Below are positions 45,066-53,165 of a stretch of DNA of 64,000 nt, piece after piece. Within the stretch, counting starts at the first letter, position 1. The number at the start of each line of letters is the position of its first letter. The stretch is from the NCBI RefSeq assembly GCF_900608595.1, contig NZ_UWYY01000002.1, forward strand, positions 310,001 through 374,000. The letters run 5' to 3'. Origin of the DNA: Promicromonospora panici (GTDB taxonomy: Bacteria > Actinomycetota > Actinomycetes > Actinomycetales > Cellulomonadaceae). The translations under genes were made by a program, and so were the position numbers. The notes beneath the pieces are model-generated. The model had not been told where the DNA came from and ran no database searches. It was given only the letters and a program-made list of their open reading frames with translations.

Positions 45066-46496
45066 CTAGACCAGGTACTGGCTGAGCCCGCGCTTCACGA
45101 ACCGGCCGTGACCGGCCCGCCCGTGGAACCCGCCGTCGTCCACGACGACCTCGCCGCGCGAGAGGACGACGTCGACGTGCCCGTCGACCTCGAAGCCCTC
45201 CCACGCCGAGTGGTCCATGTTCATGTGGTGCGTGCTGACGCCGAGGGTGGTGAGGCCCGCCGGGTCGTACACGACGATGTCGGCGTCGGCGCCCGGCTGG
45301 ATCACTCCCTTGGTGCCGTACATGCCGAACATGCGCGCCGGGGTCACCGAGCAGAGCTCGACCCAGCGCTCCAGGCTCAGCCGACCGGTGACCACGCCCT
45401 GGTAGAGCAGGTCCATGCGGTGCTCCACCGACCCGATCCCGTTCGGGATCGCCCGGAAGTCGCCGCGGCCCAGCTCCTTCTGGTCCGTCATGCAGAACGG
45501 GCAGTGGTCGGTCGAGACCACCTGCAGGTCGTTCGTGCGCAGGGCCTGCCACATCGCGTCCTGGTGCCCCTCCGCCCGCGCGCGCAGCGGCGTGGAGCAC
45601 ACCCACTTGGCGCCCTCGAAGGTGCCCCACTGCTCGCTGGACGCCCCGAGCTGCTCCTCCAGCGACAGGTACAGGTACTGCGGGCAGGTCTCGCCGAACA
45701 CGTTCTTGCCCGCGTCCCGGGCCGCCGCGAGCTGGGCGACCGCCTGCTTCGCGCTGACGTGCACCACGTACAGCGGCGCGCCCGTGAGGTCGGCCAGCAT
45801 GATCGCCCGGTGCGTCGCCTCCTCCTCGAGCTGCCAGGGCCGCGCGAGCCCGTGGAAGTACGGGTCGGTCTTGCCCGCCGCCACGAGCTGACCGGCCAGG
45901 ACGTCGATCGCCGGGCCGTTCTCGGCGTGCATCATCGTGAGCAGGCCCTCGTCGCGGGCCACCTGCATGGCGCGCAGGATCTGGGCGTCGTCGGCGTAGA
46001 AGACGCCGGGGTAGGCCATGAACATCTTGTAGCTGGTGATGCCCTCGTCGACGAGGGTGCGCATCGCGGCGAGCGCGTCGTCGTCCACCCCGCCGATGAT
46101 CTGGTGGAACGCGTAGTCGATGGCGCAGTTGCCCGCCGCACGCTTGTGCCACGCCTCCAGGCCGTCCTGCACGCGCTCGCCCTGCTTCTGCACCGCGAAG
46201 TCGACGATCGAGGTCGTACCGCCCCACGCCGCCGCCGTCGTGCCCGTCTCGAAGGTGTCGCTGGCGGCCGTGCCGCCGAACGGCAGCTCCATGTGCGTGT
46301 GGGCGTCGATGCCGCCGGGCACCACGTACTTGCCGGTCGCGTCGATCACGCGGCCGGCGGTGGCGCCCAGGTCGGCGCCCAGGGCGGTGCTGCCCGGGGC
46401 GATCACGGCGACCACCTTCTCGCCGTCGATCAGCACGTCGGCCTCGACCGTGCCCGTCGCGTTCACGACTGTCCCGCCGGTGATGAGTGTCGTCAT
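45066..46496 (-). CDS. hydA: Dihydropyrimidinase (D-hydantoinase)
   Basis: Zinc amidohydrolase of 476 residues opening dihydrouracil, dihydrothymine or hydantoin rings. Metal ligands are visible: HTH in GGIDAHTHMELPFGG near 66, the carbamylated Lys in TSYKMFMAYPG near 156, HAEN near 188, VVHVSAKQ near 244 and the Asp of STDHCPF near 320. It sits between the C-N hydrolase (84 bases upstream) and the LLM gene, which makes it the second step of reductive pyrimidine breakdown. Confidence 0.95.
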   Translation of the reverse strand: MTTLITGGTVVNATGTVEADVLIDGEKVVAVIAPGSTALGADLGATAGRVIDATGKYVVPGGIDAHTHMELPFGGTAASDTFETGTTAAAWGGTTSIVDFAVQKQGERVQDGLEAWHKRAAGNCAIDYAFHQIIGGVDDDALAAMRTLVDEGITSYKMFMAYPGVFYADDAQILRAMQVARDEGLLTMMHAENGPAIDVLAGQLVAAGKTDPYFHGLARPWQLEEEATHRAIMLADLTGAPLYVVHVSAKQAVAQLAAARDAGKNVFGETCPQYLYLSLEEQLGASSEQWGTFEGAKWVCSTPLRARAEGHQDAMWQALRTNDLQVVSTDHCPFCMTDQKELGRGDFRAIPNGIGSVEHRMDLLYQGVVTGRLSLERWVELCSVTPARMFGMYGTKGVIQPGADADIVVYDPAGLTTLGVSTHHMNMDHSAWEGFEVDGHVDVVLSRGEVVVDDGGFHGRAGHGRFVKRGLSQYLV

Positions 46497-46580
46497 CGTG
46501 CCTCCATATCGGTCTGCCGTGCCGGTCTCGCCCTGCCGCGAAGCAAGGCGCCCGGACGCATGCTCTACTTCGCCTGGCCG

Positions 46581-47429
46581 CTACGGGGCGGTGATTGCCG
46601 TATAGGCGTCCGGACGCCGGTCGCGGAAGAACTGCCACCGCTCGCGGACCTCCCGCACCTGGTCCAGGTCGAGGTCGCGCACCACCAGCTCGTCGCTCGT
46701 GGCCGAGGCGACGTCGCCCACGTAGTTCCCGTCCGGCCCGACGGCGTACGACGAGCCGTAGAAGTTCACGGCATCGGAGCCGTACTCGTTGTCCTCCAGG
46801 CCCACCCGGTTGTTCGCCACGACGAAATAGCCGTTGGCGACCGCCGCGGCGGGCTGCTCGATCTCCCAGAGCCGGTTGGACAGACCGGGCTTGGTCGCGT
46901 TGGGGTTGAAGACGATCTGTGCGCCGTTCAGCGCCAGCTCACGCCAGCCCTCGGGGAAATGCCGGTCATAGCAGATGTAGACCCCGATCTTGCCCACGGC
47001 GGTGTCGAAGACCGGGAAGCCCAGGTTGCCGGGCCGGAAGTAGAACTTCTCCCAGAACTTGTCGAGGTTCGGGATGTGGTGCTTGCGGTAGCTGCCGAGC
47101 ACGGTTCCGTCGGCGTCGACCACCACCGCCGTGTTGTACAGGACGCCGGGCTGGGCCTCCTCGTAGATCGGCAGCACCATGACGATGCCGAGCTCGGCCG
47201 CGAGCGCCGCGAACCGTTCGACCGTGGGTCCGTCGGCCGGCTCGGCGTACCGGTAGTAGGCCGGGTCCTGCGTGATGCCGAAGTACGGGCCGTAGAACAG
47301 CTCCTGGAAGGCGATCACCTGCGCACCCTGGCTCGCCGCCTCCCGGGCCCAGTCCTCGTGCAGGGCGATCATGGACTCCTTGTCGCCGGTCCAGCGGGCC
47401 TGCGTGAACGCAACTCGGACTGTGCTCAT
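46581..47429 (-). CDS. Carbon-nitrogen hydrolase, candidate beta-ureidopropionase
   Basis: Nitrilase-superfamily amidohydrolase of 282 residues. The catalytic triad is visible as Glu in IAFQELFYGPYF near 43, Lys in YRKHHIPN near 118 and Cys in VYICYDRHFPEGWR near 152. YGPYFGITQD and the fold length fit N-carbamoyl-beta-alanine/N-carbamoyl amino acid amidohydrolases. It is the first gene of the catabolic operon, with SD GAGGGAG before ATG 47429. Its 5' end and promoter region were duplicated to 40851-40986. Confidence 0.92.
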   Translation of the reverse strand: MSTVRVAFTQARWTGDKESMIALHEDWAREAASQGAQVIAFQELFYGPYFGITQDPAYYRYAEPADGPTVERFAALAAELGIVMVLPIYEEAQPGVLYNTAVVVDADGTVLGSYRKHHIPNLDKFWEKFYFRPGNLGFPVFDTAVGKIGVYICYDRHFPEGWRELALNGAQIVFNPNATKPGLSNRLWEIEQPAAAVANGYFVVANNRVGLEDNEYGSDAVNFYGSSYAVGPDGNYVGDVASATSDELVVRDLDLDQVREVRERWQFFRDRRPDAYTAITAP

Positions 47430-47525
47430 TCAAACTCCCTCGCCTGAAGCAGGTGACCAGCAAAGCCGGGACCTGTTTCGGCTGCGAGCCCCTGGTCGTT
47501 TCCGGTACGTGACAACTGTTCCGGG
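47388..47525 (-). repeat. Duplicated promoter/leader segment, copy B
   Basis: This is the intact-gene copy of the segment described at 40851-40986, spanning the first 14 codons of the C-N hydrolase and about 96 bp upstream. Similarity stops beyond TTCCGGG on the far side and beyond codon 14 on the gene side. Confidence 0.85.
47475..47513 (-). promoter_or_regulatory. Candidate GlnR box ahead of the pyrimidine catabolic operon
   Basis: On the minus strand GTCAC (47513-47509), six bases and GAAAC (47502-47498) are a perfect GTNAC-N6-GAAAC pair. A further GAAAC (47479-47475) follows at 23 bases (one more than ideal). Nitrogen-limited induction of a nitrogen-releasing pathway would fit. Confidence 0.55.
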
Positions 47526-47767
47526 TGAGGACCCGACCGGCACAGCCGTTCGGGCTGGGCCGAATCGGTCGACGACGCTCGCAGCGAAACCTCCGGGAGC
47601 GCGAAGACCGGCCGGTGTATCGTGGCGGCCGGGTCGTGGGCCCCGCTTTGGCCCGCCGATGCGGCTCTCGCTGTGAGCCGCCTCCCGCCTGGACGCGAGA
47701 TGGCGCGTCGCTGCTCACCCATGGTTTTTCTGGCCGTGGGCTGTTCGTCGACCCTTGGAGCCATCGC
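47514..47767. other. Divergent intergenic region, hydrolase operon / ABC importer
   Basis: Between the GlnR-like box and GTG 47768 I see no gene. A 7-bp hairpin (GCGGCTC at 47661, GAGCCGC at 47675) and GC-rich inversions are present. I looked for the cobalamin-riboswitch B12 box that often precedes class III binding-protein operons and did not find it. Confidence 0.5.
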
Positions 47768-48805
47768 GTGAACCCCCGCCGCGTCCGCCCGTCCCGTGCC
47801 CTCGCCCAGCCCGTCGTTCTGCCCGTCGTTCTGCCCGTCGTTGCCGCCGTCGCGGCGCTCACCCTCGCCGCCTGCTCGGCCACCGCCTCGGGCGAGCCCG
47901 ACGCCGGGGGCGCGACGCCGGCGTCGGGCAGCTTTCCCGTCACGCTCGACAACTGCGGGTTCGAGACCGAGGTCGAGGCGCCGCCTGAGCGCGTCGTGAC
48001 CATCAAGTCGTCCACCACGGAGATGCTGCTGGCGCTCGGCCTGGGCGACCGGATCGTCGGCTCGGCGTTCCTCGACGGGCCGGTGCCGGACTCGCTGGAG
48101 ACCGTGCCCGCCGTCGAGAAGCCGTTCGCGACCGAGGCGCCGGGCTCCGAGGCGACGCTCGCGCTGGAGCCCGACCTGGTCTACGCGGGCTGGGAGTCCA
48201 ACCTGACGGCGGAGACCGCGGGCGACCGCGAGACCCTCGCCCAGCTCGGCGTCGCCACGTACGTCTCGCCCGCCGCCTGCAAGGAGGAGGGGTACATGCC
48301 CGACCCGCTCACGTTCGACACGGTGTTCGCGGAGATCGAGGAGGTGGGCTCCCTCTTCGACGCCGAAGACGCCGCGGCCGCGCTGGTCGAGGAGCAGCGT
48401 GCGGCGCTCGACGCCATCGAGCCCGACGACCGCGGGCTGACCGCGCTGTGGTGGTCCTCGGGCGATGACACCCCGTACGTGGGTGCGGGGATCGGCGCGC
48501 CGCAGATGATCATGGAGGCCGCCGGGCTGACCAACGTCGCCGCCGACGTTCACGACACCTGGACCTCGCTCGGCTGGGAGAATGTGGTCGAGGCCGACCC
48601 GGACGTCCTGGTGCTGGTCGACGCCGCGTGGAACCCCGCGGACGCGAAGATCGAGACACTGGAGTCCAGCCCCGCCACCCGCGAGATGACGGCGGTCAAG
48701 GAGCAGCGCTACGTGGTGGTGCCGTTCCCGGCGACCGAGGCCGGCGTGCGCAACGTCGACGCCGTCGCCTCGGTGGTGGACCAGCTGGCGGACCTCGGCC
48801 TGTGA
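47768..48805 (+). CDS. ABC importer substrate-binding lipoprotein, proposed F420-0/corrinoid type
   Basis: Lipoprotein of 345 residues with a signal sequence ending LTLAAC and a class III (BtuF/FhuD-like) fold. SFPVTLDNCGFETEVEAPPERVVTIKSSTTEMLLALGLGDRIVGSAFLDG near 50-100 closely resembles, from memory, the TIGR03868 family proposed to bind F420-0. Iron or cobalamin binding remains an alternative. GTG 47768 has TTGGAG upstream. No iron box or B12 box was seen, and F420-type enzymes are encoded on both sides. Confidence 0.8.
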   Translation: MNPRRVRPSRALAQPVVLPVVLPVVAAVAALTLAACSATASGEPDAGGATPASGSFPVTLDNCGFETEVEAPPERVVTIKSSTTEMLLALGLGDRIVGSAFLDGPVPDSLETVPAVEKPFATEAPGSEATLALEPDLVYAGWESNLTAETAGDRETLAQLGVATYVSPAACKEEGYMPDPLTFDTVFAEIEEVGSLFDAEDAAAALVEEQRAALDAIEPDDRGLTALWWSSGDDTPYVGAGIGAPQMIMEAAGLTNVAADVHDTWTSLGWENVVEADPDVLVLVDAAWNPADAKIETLESSPATREMTAVKEQRYVVVPFPATEAGVRNVDAVASVVDQLADLGL

Positions 48806-49809
48806 GGCTGCTCGCCCTGCCTACCGCGGCGCTGGTGCTGATCCTGAGCATCGGCGTCGCGGTGACGATCGGCCCGGCTGACCTGGCCCTGTCGGAGGTC
48901 GGCCGGTCGCTCGCCACCCACCTCGGGCTGGGCGGCCCGCTCGGCCTGGAGCCGCTCTCCGCGCTGCGCGACGGCATGGTGTGGCAGCTGCGGATGCCCC
49001 GCATCCTGACCGCAGCCGCCGTCGGCGCGGGCCTTGCTCTGTGCGGGGCGGTGATGCAGTCGCTCACCCGCAACCCGCTCGCGGACCCCTACCTGCTGGG
49101 GCTGTCGTCGGGCGCGTCGCTCGGCGCGGTCCTCGTGCTGCTGGCGGGCGTCCCGCTGCTGCTGCCGGTCGCGGCGTTCGTCGGCGCGGTGGGGGCGCTG
49201 GCCCTCGCGCTCGCACTGGCGGGTGCGCTCGGCACGATCACGCCCACCCGCACGGTGCTGGCGGGACTCGCGATCAGCCAGCTCTGCGCGGCGGCGGTGT
49301 CGTTCGTGATCTTCTGGTCGGCCAAGGGTGACGCGTTCCGCGAGGTGCTGTCGTGGCTCATGGGCTCGGTGGCCTCGGCGACGTGGACGTCGGTGGCGAT
49401 CGCCGGCGGTGCCGTCCTGGTGCTGGGCACGCTGCTGGCGCTGACCGGCTCCGTGCTCGACGCGTTCACGTTCGGGGACACCGCGGCCGCTGCCCTGGGC
49501 GTACCCGTGAACCGGGCGCGCTGGATCCTGCTGATCGGCGTCGCCCTGCTGACCGGGGCGCTCGTGTCGCAGAGCGGGTCGATCGGGTTCGTCGGGCTGA
49601 TCCTGCCGCATGCGGTGCGGCTGTTCACGGGCGCCCGGCACCGGCTGCTTCTGCCGCTGTCGGCGCTGACCGGGGCGTCGTTCCTGGTCTGGGCCGACAC
49701 ATTGGCCCGCACGGTGTTCGAGCCCCGCGAGCTCCCGGTCGGCATAGTGACGGCGGCGATCGGCGCCCCGGTCTTCGCGGTCCTGCTGTGGAAGGGGAAC
49801 CACCGTTGA
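48802..49809 (+). CDS. ABC importer permease (FecCD family), proposed F420-0 importer
   Basis: FecCD-type permease of 335 residues, GTG 48802 overlapping the previous stop (GTGA). Landmarks are WQLRMPRILTAAAVGAGLALCGAVMQSLTRNPLADPYLLGLSSGASLGAV near 60-105 and GSIGFVGLILPHAVRLFTG near 255. Only one permease gene is present, so the importer should be a homodimer like BtuC, in contrast to the heterodimeric siderophore system at 2.9-6.9 kb. Confidence 0.9.
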   Translation: MRLLALPTAALVLILSIGVAVTIGPADLALSEVGRSLATHLGLGGPLGLEPLSALRDGMVWQLRMPRILTAAAVGAGLALCGAVMQSLTRNPLADPYLLGLSSGASLGAVLVLLAGVPLLLPVAAFVGAVGALALALALAGALGTITPTRTVLAGLAISQLCAAAVSFVIFWSAKGDAFREVLSWLMGSVASATWTSVAIAGGAVLVLGTLLALTGSVLDAFTFGDTAAAALGVPVNRARWILLIGVALLTGALVSQSGSIGFVGLILPHAVRLFTGARHRLLLPLSALTGASFLVWADTLARTVFEPRELPVGIVTAAIGAPVFAVLLWKGNHR

Positions 49810-50666
49810 ATGCTGGATATTCGCCCCCTCAGACGCCCTCGACAGGGCGAATAGCCGGCACTCGACGAAGCGGGCTGGCGGTTGGGCAGATCTCTTGGGA
49901 GATCGACGGCCGGGTGGTTCTTGACGATGTCGGCGTGCTCGCCCCGCCCGGCGGCGTCACCGGGTTGCTCGGGCCGAACGGGTCTGGCAAGTCCACGCTG
50001 CTGCGGGTCGTGGCCGGGGTACAGCCGGCGGGGCGTGCCGCCGCGCCGTCCGACGCCGCAAACACGAGGACGTTCGACGGCGCCGACCTGGCCGCGCTGC
50101 CCCGTCGCGAGCGCGCCCGCGTGCTCGCCCTCGTCGAGCAGGACGCCTCCACCGACCTGCCGTTGTCCGTACTGGATGCCGTGCTCCTCGGCCGCATACC
50201 GCACCGCTCCCTGCTGGCCGGCGACTCGGACGCCGACCACGCCGCCGCGCACGCCGCACTGGACGCCGCGGGCGCCAAGGATCTCGCGGACCGCGAGGTC
50301 GGCACGCTGTCCGGCGGCGAGCGTCAGCGCGTGCACATGGCGCGCGCCCTGGCGCAGGAGCCGCGCCTGCTCCTGCTCGACGAGCCGACCAACCACCTCG
50401 ACATCGCGGCCCAGCTGCATGCCATGCGGGTGCTGCGCGACCTCGCGGCGGACGGCGTGACCGTCGTCGCCGCCCTGCACGACCTCAACCTCGCCGCCTC
50501 CACCTGCGACCACCTGGTCCTGCTGGACCGCGGCCGGGTCGTGGCGGCCGGGCCGGTGAGCGAGGTGCTCGTCCCGGAGGTGCTGGAGCCGGTCTACGGG
50601 GTGCGGGTCGACGTGCTGACCCACCCGCGCACGGGACGCCCGGTGCTCTCGTTCGACCGTGGCTGA
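49806..50666 (+). CDS. ABC importer ATP-binding protein, proposed F420-0 importer
   Basis: ATPase of 286 residues. It has Walker A GPNGSGKST near residue 58, a Q-loop in ALVEQDAST, signature LSGGERQR near 167, LLLLDEPTNHLD near 190 and ALHDLNLA near 222. The only usable start is TTG 49806, overlapping the permease stop. The first 20 codons (NAGYSPPQTPSTGRIAG) are encoded inside a 16-nt inverted repeat and look non-conserved. Residues 76-92 also contain an unusual Ala/Ser/Thr insert (GRAAAPSDAANTRTF) where relatives have a short turn. Confidence 0.88.
   Translation: MNAGYSPPQTPSTGRIAGTRRSGLAVGQISWEIDGRVVLDDVGVLAPPGGVTGLLGPNGSGKSTLLRVVAGVQPAGRAAAPSDAANTRTFDGADLAALPRRERARVLALVEQDASTDLPLSVLDAVLLGRIPHRSLLAGDSDADHAAAHAALDAAGAKDLADREVGTLSGGERQRVHMARALAQEPRLLLLDEPTNHLDIAAQLHAMRVLRDLAADGVTVVAALHDLNLAASTCDHLVLLDRGRVVAAGPVSEVLVPEVLEPVYGVRVDVLTHPRTGRPVLSFDRG
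49811..49860. repeat. 16-nt inverted repeat at the 5' end of the ATPase gene
   Basis: TGCTGGATATTCGCCC (49811-49826) pairs with GGGCGAATAGCCGGCA (49845-49860) at 14 of 16 positions around an 18-base loop. It lies at the permease/ATPase junction and inside the first codons of the ATPase frame. Confidence 0.8.
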
Positions 50667-50735
50667 CACCCGAGACGACGTCCGGTGCGCTCTCCCCGGC
50701 TGACGGATGCGCTGACCTGAACCATGATGGGAGCC

Positions 50736-51131
50736 ATGGCCGCTCCAGAGTTCGTCGTCCAGGCAGGCAAGGTAATCAACCCGTGGGTGCAGCGCGTCGC
50801 CGGGCGCGTCCCGCCGTTCGTGGTGCTGCACCACGCCGGGCGCAAGTCCGGCAAGGAGTACACCACTCCCCTGGTCGCGTTCGCGGCCCGGCCCGACCAG
50901 GAGATCCTCGCGGTGCTGCCGCTGCCGTGGGGCTCCGGGACCGACTGGGCCCGCAACACGATGAGCTCCGGCACGGCGCGGCTGACGCGCGGCGGCGACG
51001 AGTTCGTCGTGAAGGACGTGCGGCTCGTGCCCGCGTACGAGGCCGTCGAGTGGCTCGCCACCGTGCCGTCGATGGCGCTGTCGGCGGCGGGTATCGAGGA
51101 GTGCCTGGTCGGGACGCTGCACCGGGCCTGA
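50736..51131 (+). CDS. Deazaflavin (F420)-dependent nitroreductase family protein
   Basis: Small split-barrel protein (131 aa) of the Ddn/DUF385 family. FVVLHHAGRKSGKEYTTPLVAF near 30-50 and the later WARNTMSSGTARLTRGG are the family's F420-contacting strands. ATG 50736 is chosen because CATGAT lies seven bases before it as a leaderless -10; ATGs at 50724 and 50727 are also in frame. It lies 70 bases after the proposed F420-0 importer, which strengthens the deazaflavin link. Confidence 0.82.
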   Translation: MAAPEFVVQAGKVINPWVQRVAGRVPPFVVLHHAGRKSGKEYTTPLVAFAARPDQEILAVLPLPWGSGTDWARNTMSSGTARLTRGGDEFVVKDVRLVPAYEAVEWLATVPSMALSAAGIEECLVGTLHRA

Positions 51132-51189
51132 CCCCCGCAGGTTGGTCCGGTGTCACCGGACGCCCCGGCGCGGGAGTATGTTTCGCGTC

Positions 51190-51672
51190 GTGAACTTGCG
51201 CACAGCCACGTTGTCTGACGCCGCCGCGGTCGCCCGCGTGCACCACACGACCTGGGTCACGACCTACGGGGCGATCCTCCCGCCGGAGTTCTGGGCCACC
51301 GCCACGCTCGAGCGCCGCACCACGACATGGGAACGGTGGCTGGCCAACGGGGCGGCGCCCGTCGTCGCCGAGGTCAACGGCGAGGTGGTCGGCATCGCGA
51401 TGGCGGGTGACGCCGTCGAGCAGGACGACGTGCTGCCCGTACGCGGCCGCCAGCTCTACCTCCTGTACGTCCTGGCGGCCCACCATGGCACCGGCGTCGG
51501 GCAAGCGCTGCTGGACGCCGTCGTGCCGCCCGGGACCGGTGCGCAGCTGTGGGTCGCGGAGGACAACCCGCGGGCCCGCCGCTTCTACGAGCGCAACGGG
51601 TTCGTCCTGGAGGGCGCCCGGGTGGTCGACACGAGCACCGCCGACCTCGCCGAGATCCGGATGGTCAGGTAG
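51190..51672 (+). CDS. GNAT family N-acetyltransferase
   Basis: Acetyl-CoA dependent transferase of 160 residues. It has LRTATLSDAAAVARVHHTTW at the start, LYLLYVLAAHHGTGVGQALLDAVV (acetyl-CoA loop, about 90-113) and NPRARRFYERNGF near 125. GTG 51190 is preferred: TATGTT seven bases upstream looks like the -10 of a leaderless transcript. ATG 51178 would add four residues. The acceptor is unknown. It is paralogous to the next gene. Confidence 0.82.
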   Translation: MNLRTATLSDAAAVARVHHTTWVTTYGAILPPEFWATATLERRTTTWERWLANGAAPVVAEVNGEVVGIAMAGDAVEQDDVLPVRGRQLYLLYVLAAHHGTGVGQALLDAVVPPGTGAQLWVAEDNPRARRFYERNGFVLEGARVVDTSTADLAEIRMVR

Positions 51673-51691
51673 TCGGGTTACCGTTCCACTC

Positions 51692-52180
51692 ATGTCTGAC
51701 TTCCACATCCGCGCCTCGACCCCCGACGATGCCGTCGGCATCGCCGCGGTGCACTGGACCACCCGGCGCGCGGTCTTCGGCGAGCTCCTGCCGGCCGAGC
51801 ACTGGGAGACCGAGACGCTCGGCACCCGCACGGAAGGCTGGATGCGCATCCTCGCCGCCGGCAACAAGGCGCTCGTCGCCGAGGTCGGCGACAAGATCGT
51901 CGGCTTCGCGATGAAGAACCCGTCCGGACCACACCTCGGCCACGCGCCCGCCCGGGCCATCGAGCTGCACGAGCTCTACGTCGACCCGAACTTCCACGGC
52001 ACCAACGTGGGCCACGCCCTGCTGGAGAACGCCCTCCCGCCCGGCACGCCTGCGCAGCTCTGGACGTACGCGTCCAACCCGCGCGCCCGCAAGTTCTTCC
52101 AGCGCGCCGGCTTCCTGCCCGACGGCGTCACCGCGACCGACCCGGACACGAACGTGCTGGAGGTCCGCCTGGTCCGGTGA
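51692..52180 (+). CDS. GNAT family N-acetyltransferase
   Basis: 162-residue GNAT protein, a clear paralogue of its upstream neighbour, which suggests tandem duplication. Shared features are IRASTPDDAVGIAAVHWTT at the start, IELHELYVDPNFHGTNVGHALLENALPPGTPAQLW for the acetyl-CoA loop and NPRARKFFQRAGF. TACCGT ends seven bases before ATG 51692, again a leaderless arrangement. Confidence 0.83.
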   Translation: MSDFHIRASTPDDAVGIAAVHWTTRRAVFGELLPAEHWETETLGTRTEGWMRILAAGNKALVAEVGDKIVGFAMKNPSGPHLGHAPARAIELHELYVDPNFHGTNVGHALLENALPPGTPAQLWTYASNPRARKFFQRAGFLPDGVTATDPDTNVLEVRLVR

Positions 52181-52229
52181 CCGGTGCAAAGCGCTCGATC
52201 CGCCGGGCCGGGCGTGCCAGGATTCCGGC

Positions 52230-53165
52230 ATGACCTCCGCATACAGCGTCGAGATCCTCGATGACCCGGCGGCCGTGCTCGCGGTCGCCGGCGACCTGCT
52301 GGCCGCCGATCCGGTGGCCTCGAGCGTCGTCGCGTCGGTGACGCACCACGCCGTGCGCTCGTTTGCCGCCGGCGGGCCGCGTCCCGCGCACCCGATGTGG
52401 TGGGCAGTGGTGCGGGACGACGGCGCCGTCGTCGGCGTGTCGATGCGCACGATGCCGCACCCGCCGCACACGGTCTGGGTCCCGGCCGTGCCCGAGGAAG
52501 CAGCGCGACTGCTGGCCCGCACCGCCCTCGACCACGTCGCCCAAGCCGGCGAACCGCCCCTGACCTCGGCGAACGGTTCCATCCCCGCCGTCGAGGCCTT
52601 CATCGAGGAGACGCTGCGCGCGACGGGCGGGACCGTCGGCGAGGGCCGCCCGGACCGCCTGTGGGAGGCGACGCGGATCGCCCGGCCGGACCCGGCGCCG
52701 TCGGGCCGCGCGCGCCCGGCCACGCTCGACGACCTGGACCTGGTCACCGAGTGGTTCGCCGTGTTCCACACGGAGGCCGACGCCCAGGCCGGGCGTCCGC
52801 CCGAGGAGGGCGAGCCGCTCCGGATCGACGGCGCACGGCGCTGGATCGACGAGGGCAGCGTCTGGCTGTGGGACGTCGACGGCGACGTGGTGCACCTGAC
52901 GGGCATGCGTCCGCCGTCGTTCGGCGTGGTCCGGATCGGCCCGGTCTACACGCCCCCCGAGCACCGCGGGCACGGCTACGCGAGCGCACTCGTCGCGGAG
53001 GTGGCCCAGCGCGTGCTCGACGCCGGCCACCGGGTCTGCCTCTACACCGACCGGGACAACCCGGTGTCGAACCGGGTGTACGCGGGGATCGGGTTCGAGC
53101 CGGTGCTGGACCAGGTCAATCTCGTGGTGGACCCGACGGCTGCTCCTGCAACGAAGGTGAGCTGA
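52230..53165 (+). CDS. GNAT family N-acetyltransferase, two-domain
   Basis: 311-residue protein with a degenerate N-terminal GNAT-like half (about 1-150) and a C-terminal active half (about 165-290). The latter carries IGPVYTPPEHRGHGYASALVAEVAQ, the acetyl-CoA binding RGHGYA loop, and NPVSNRVYAGIGFEPV. CAGGAT sits just before ATG 52230. Its stop shares a base with the start of the following hydrolase gene. It is not a close paralogue of the two short GNATs. Confidence 0.84.
   Translation: MTSAYSVEILDDPAAVLAVAGDLLAADPVASSVVASVTHHAVRSFAAGGPRPAHPMWWAVVRDDGAVVGVSMRTMPHPPHTVWVPAVPEEAARLLARTALDHVAQAGEPPLTSANGSIPAVEAFIEETLRATGGTVGEGRPDRLWEATRIARPDPAPSGRARPATLDDLDLVTEWFAVFHTEADAQAGRPPEEGEPLRIDGARRWIDEGSVWLWDVDGDVVHLTGMRPPSFGVVRIGPVYTPPEHRGHGYASALVAEVAQRVLDAGHRVCLYTDRDNPVSNRVYAGIGFEPVLDQVNLVVDPTAAPATKVS

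Noticed and set aside
47514..47767. Cobalamin riboswitch ahead of the class III binding-protein operon
   Set aside because: The B12 box and its conserved loops are not found, only generic GC-rich hairpins.
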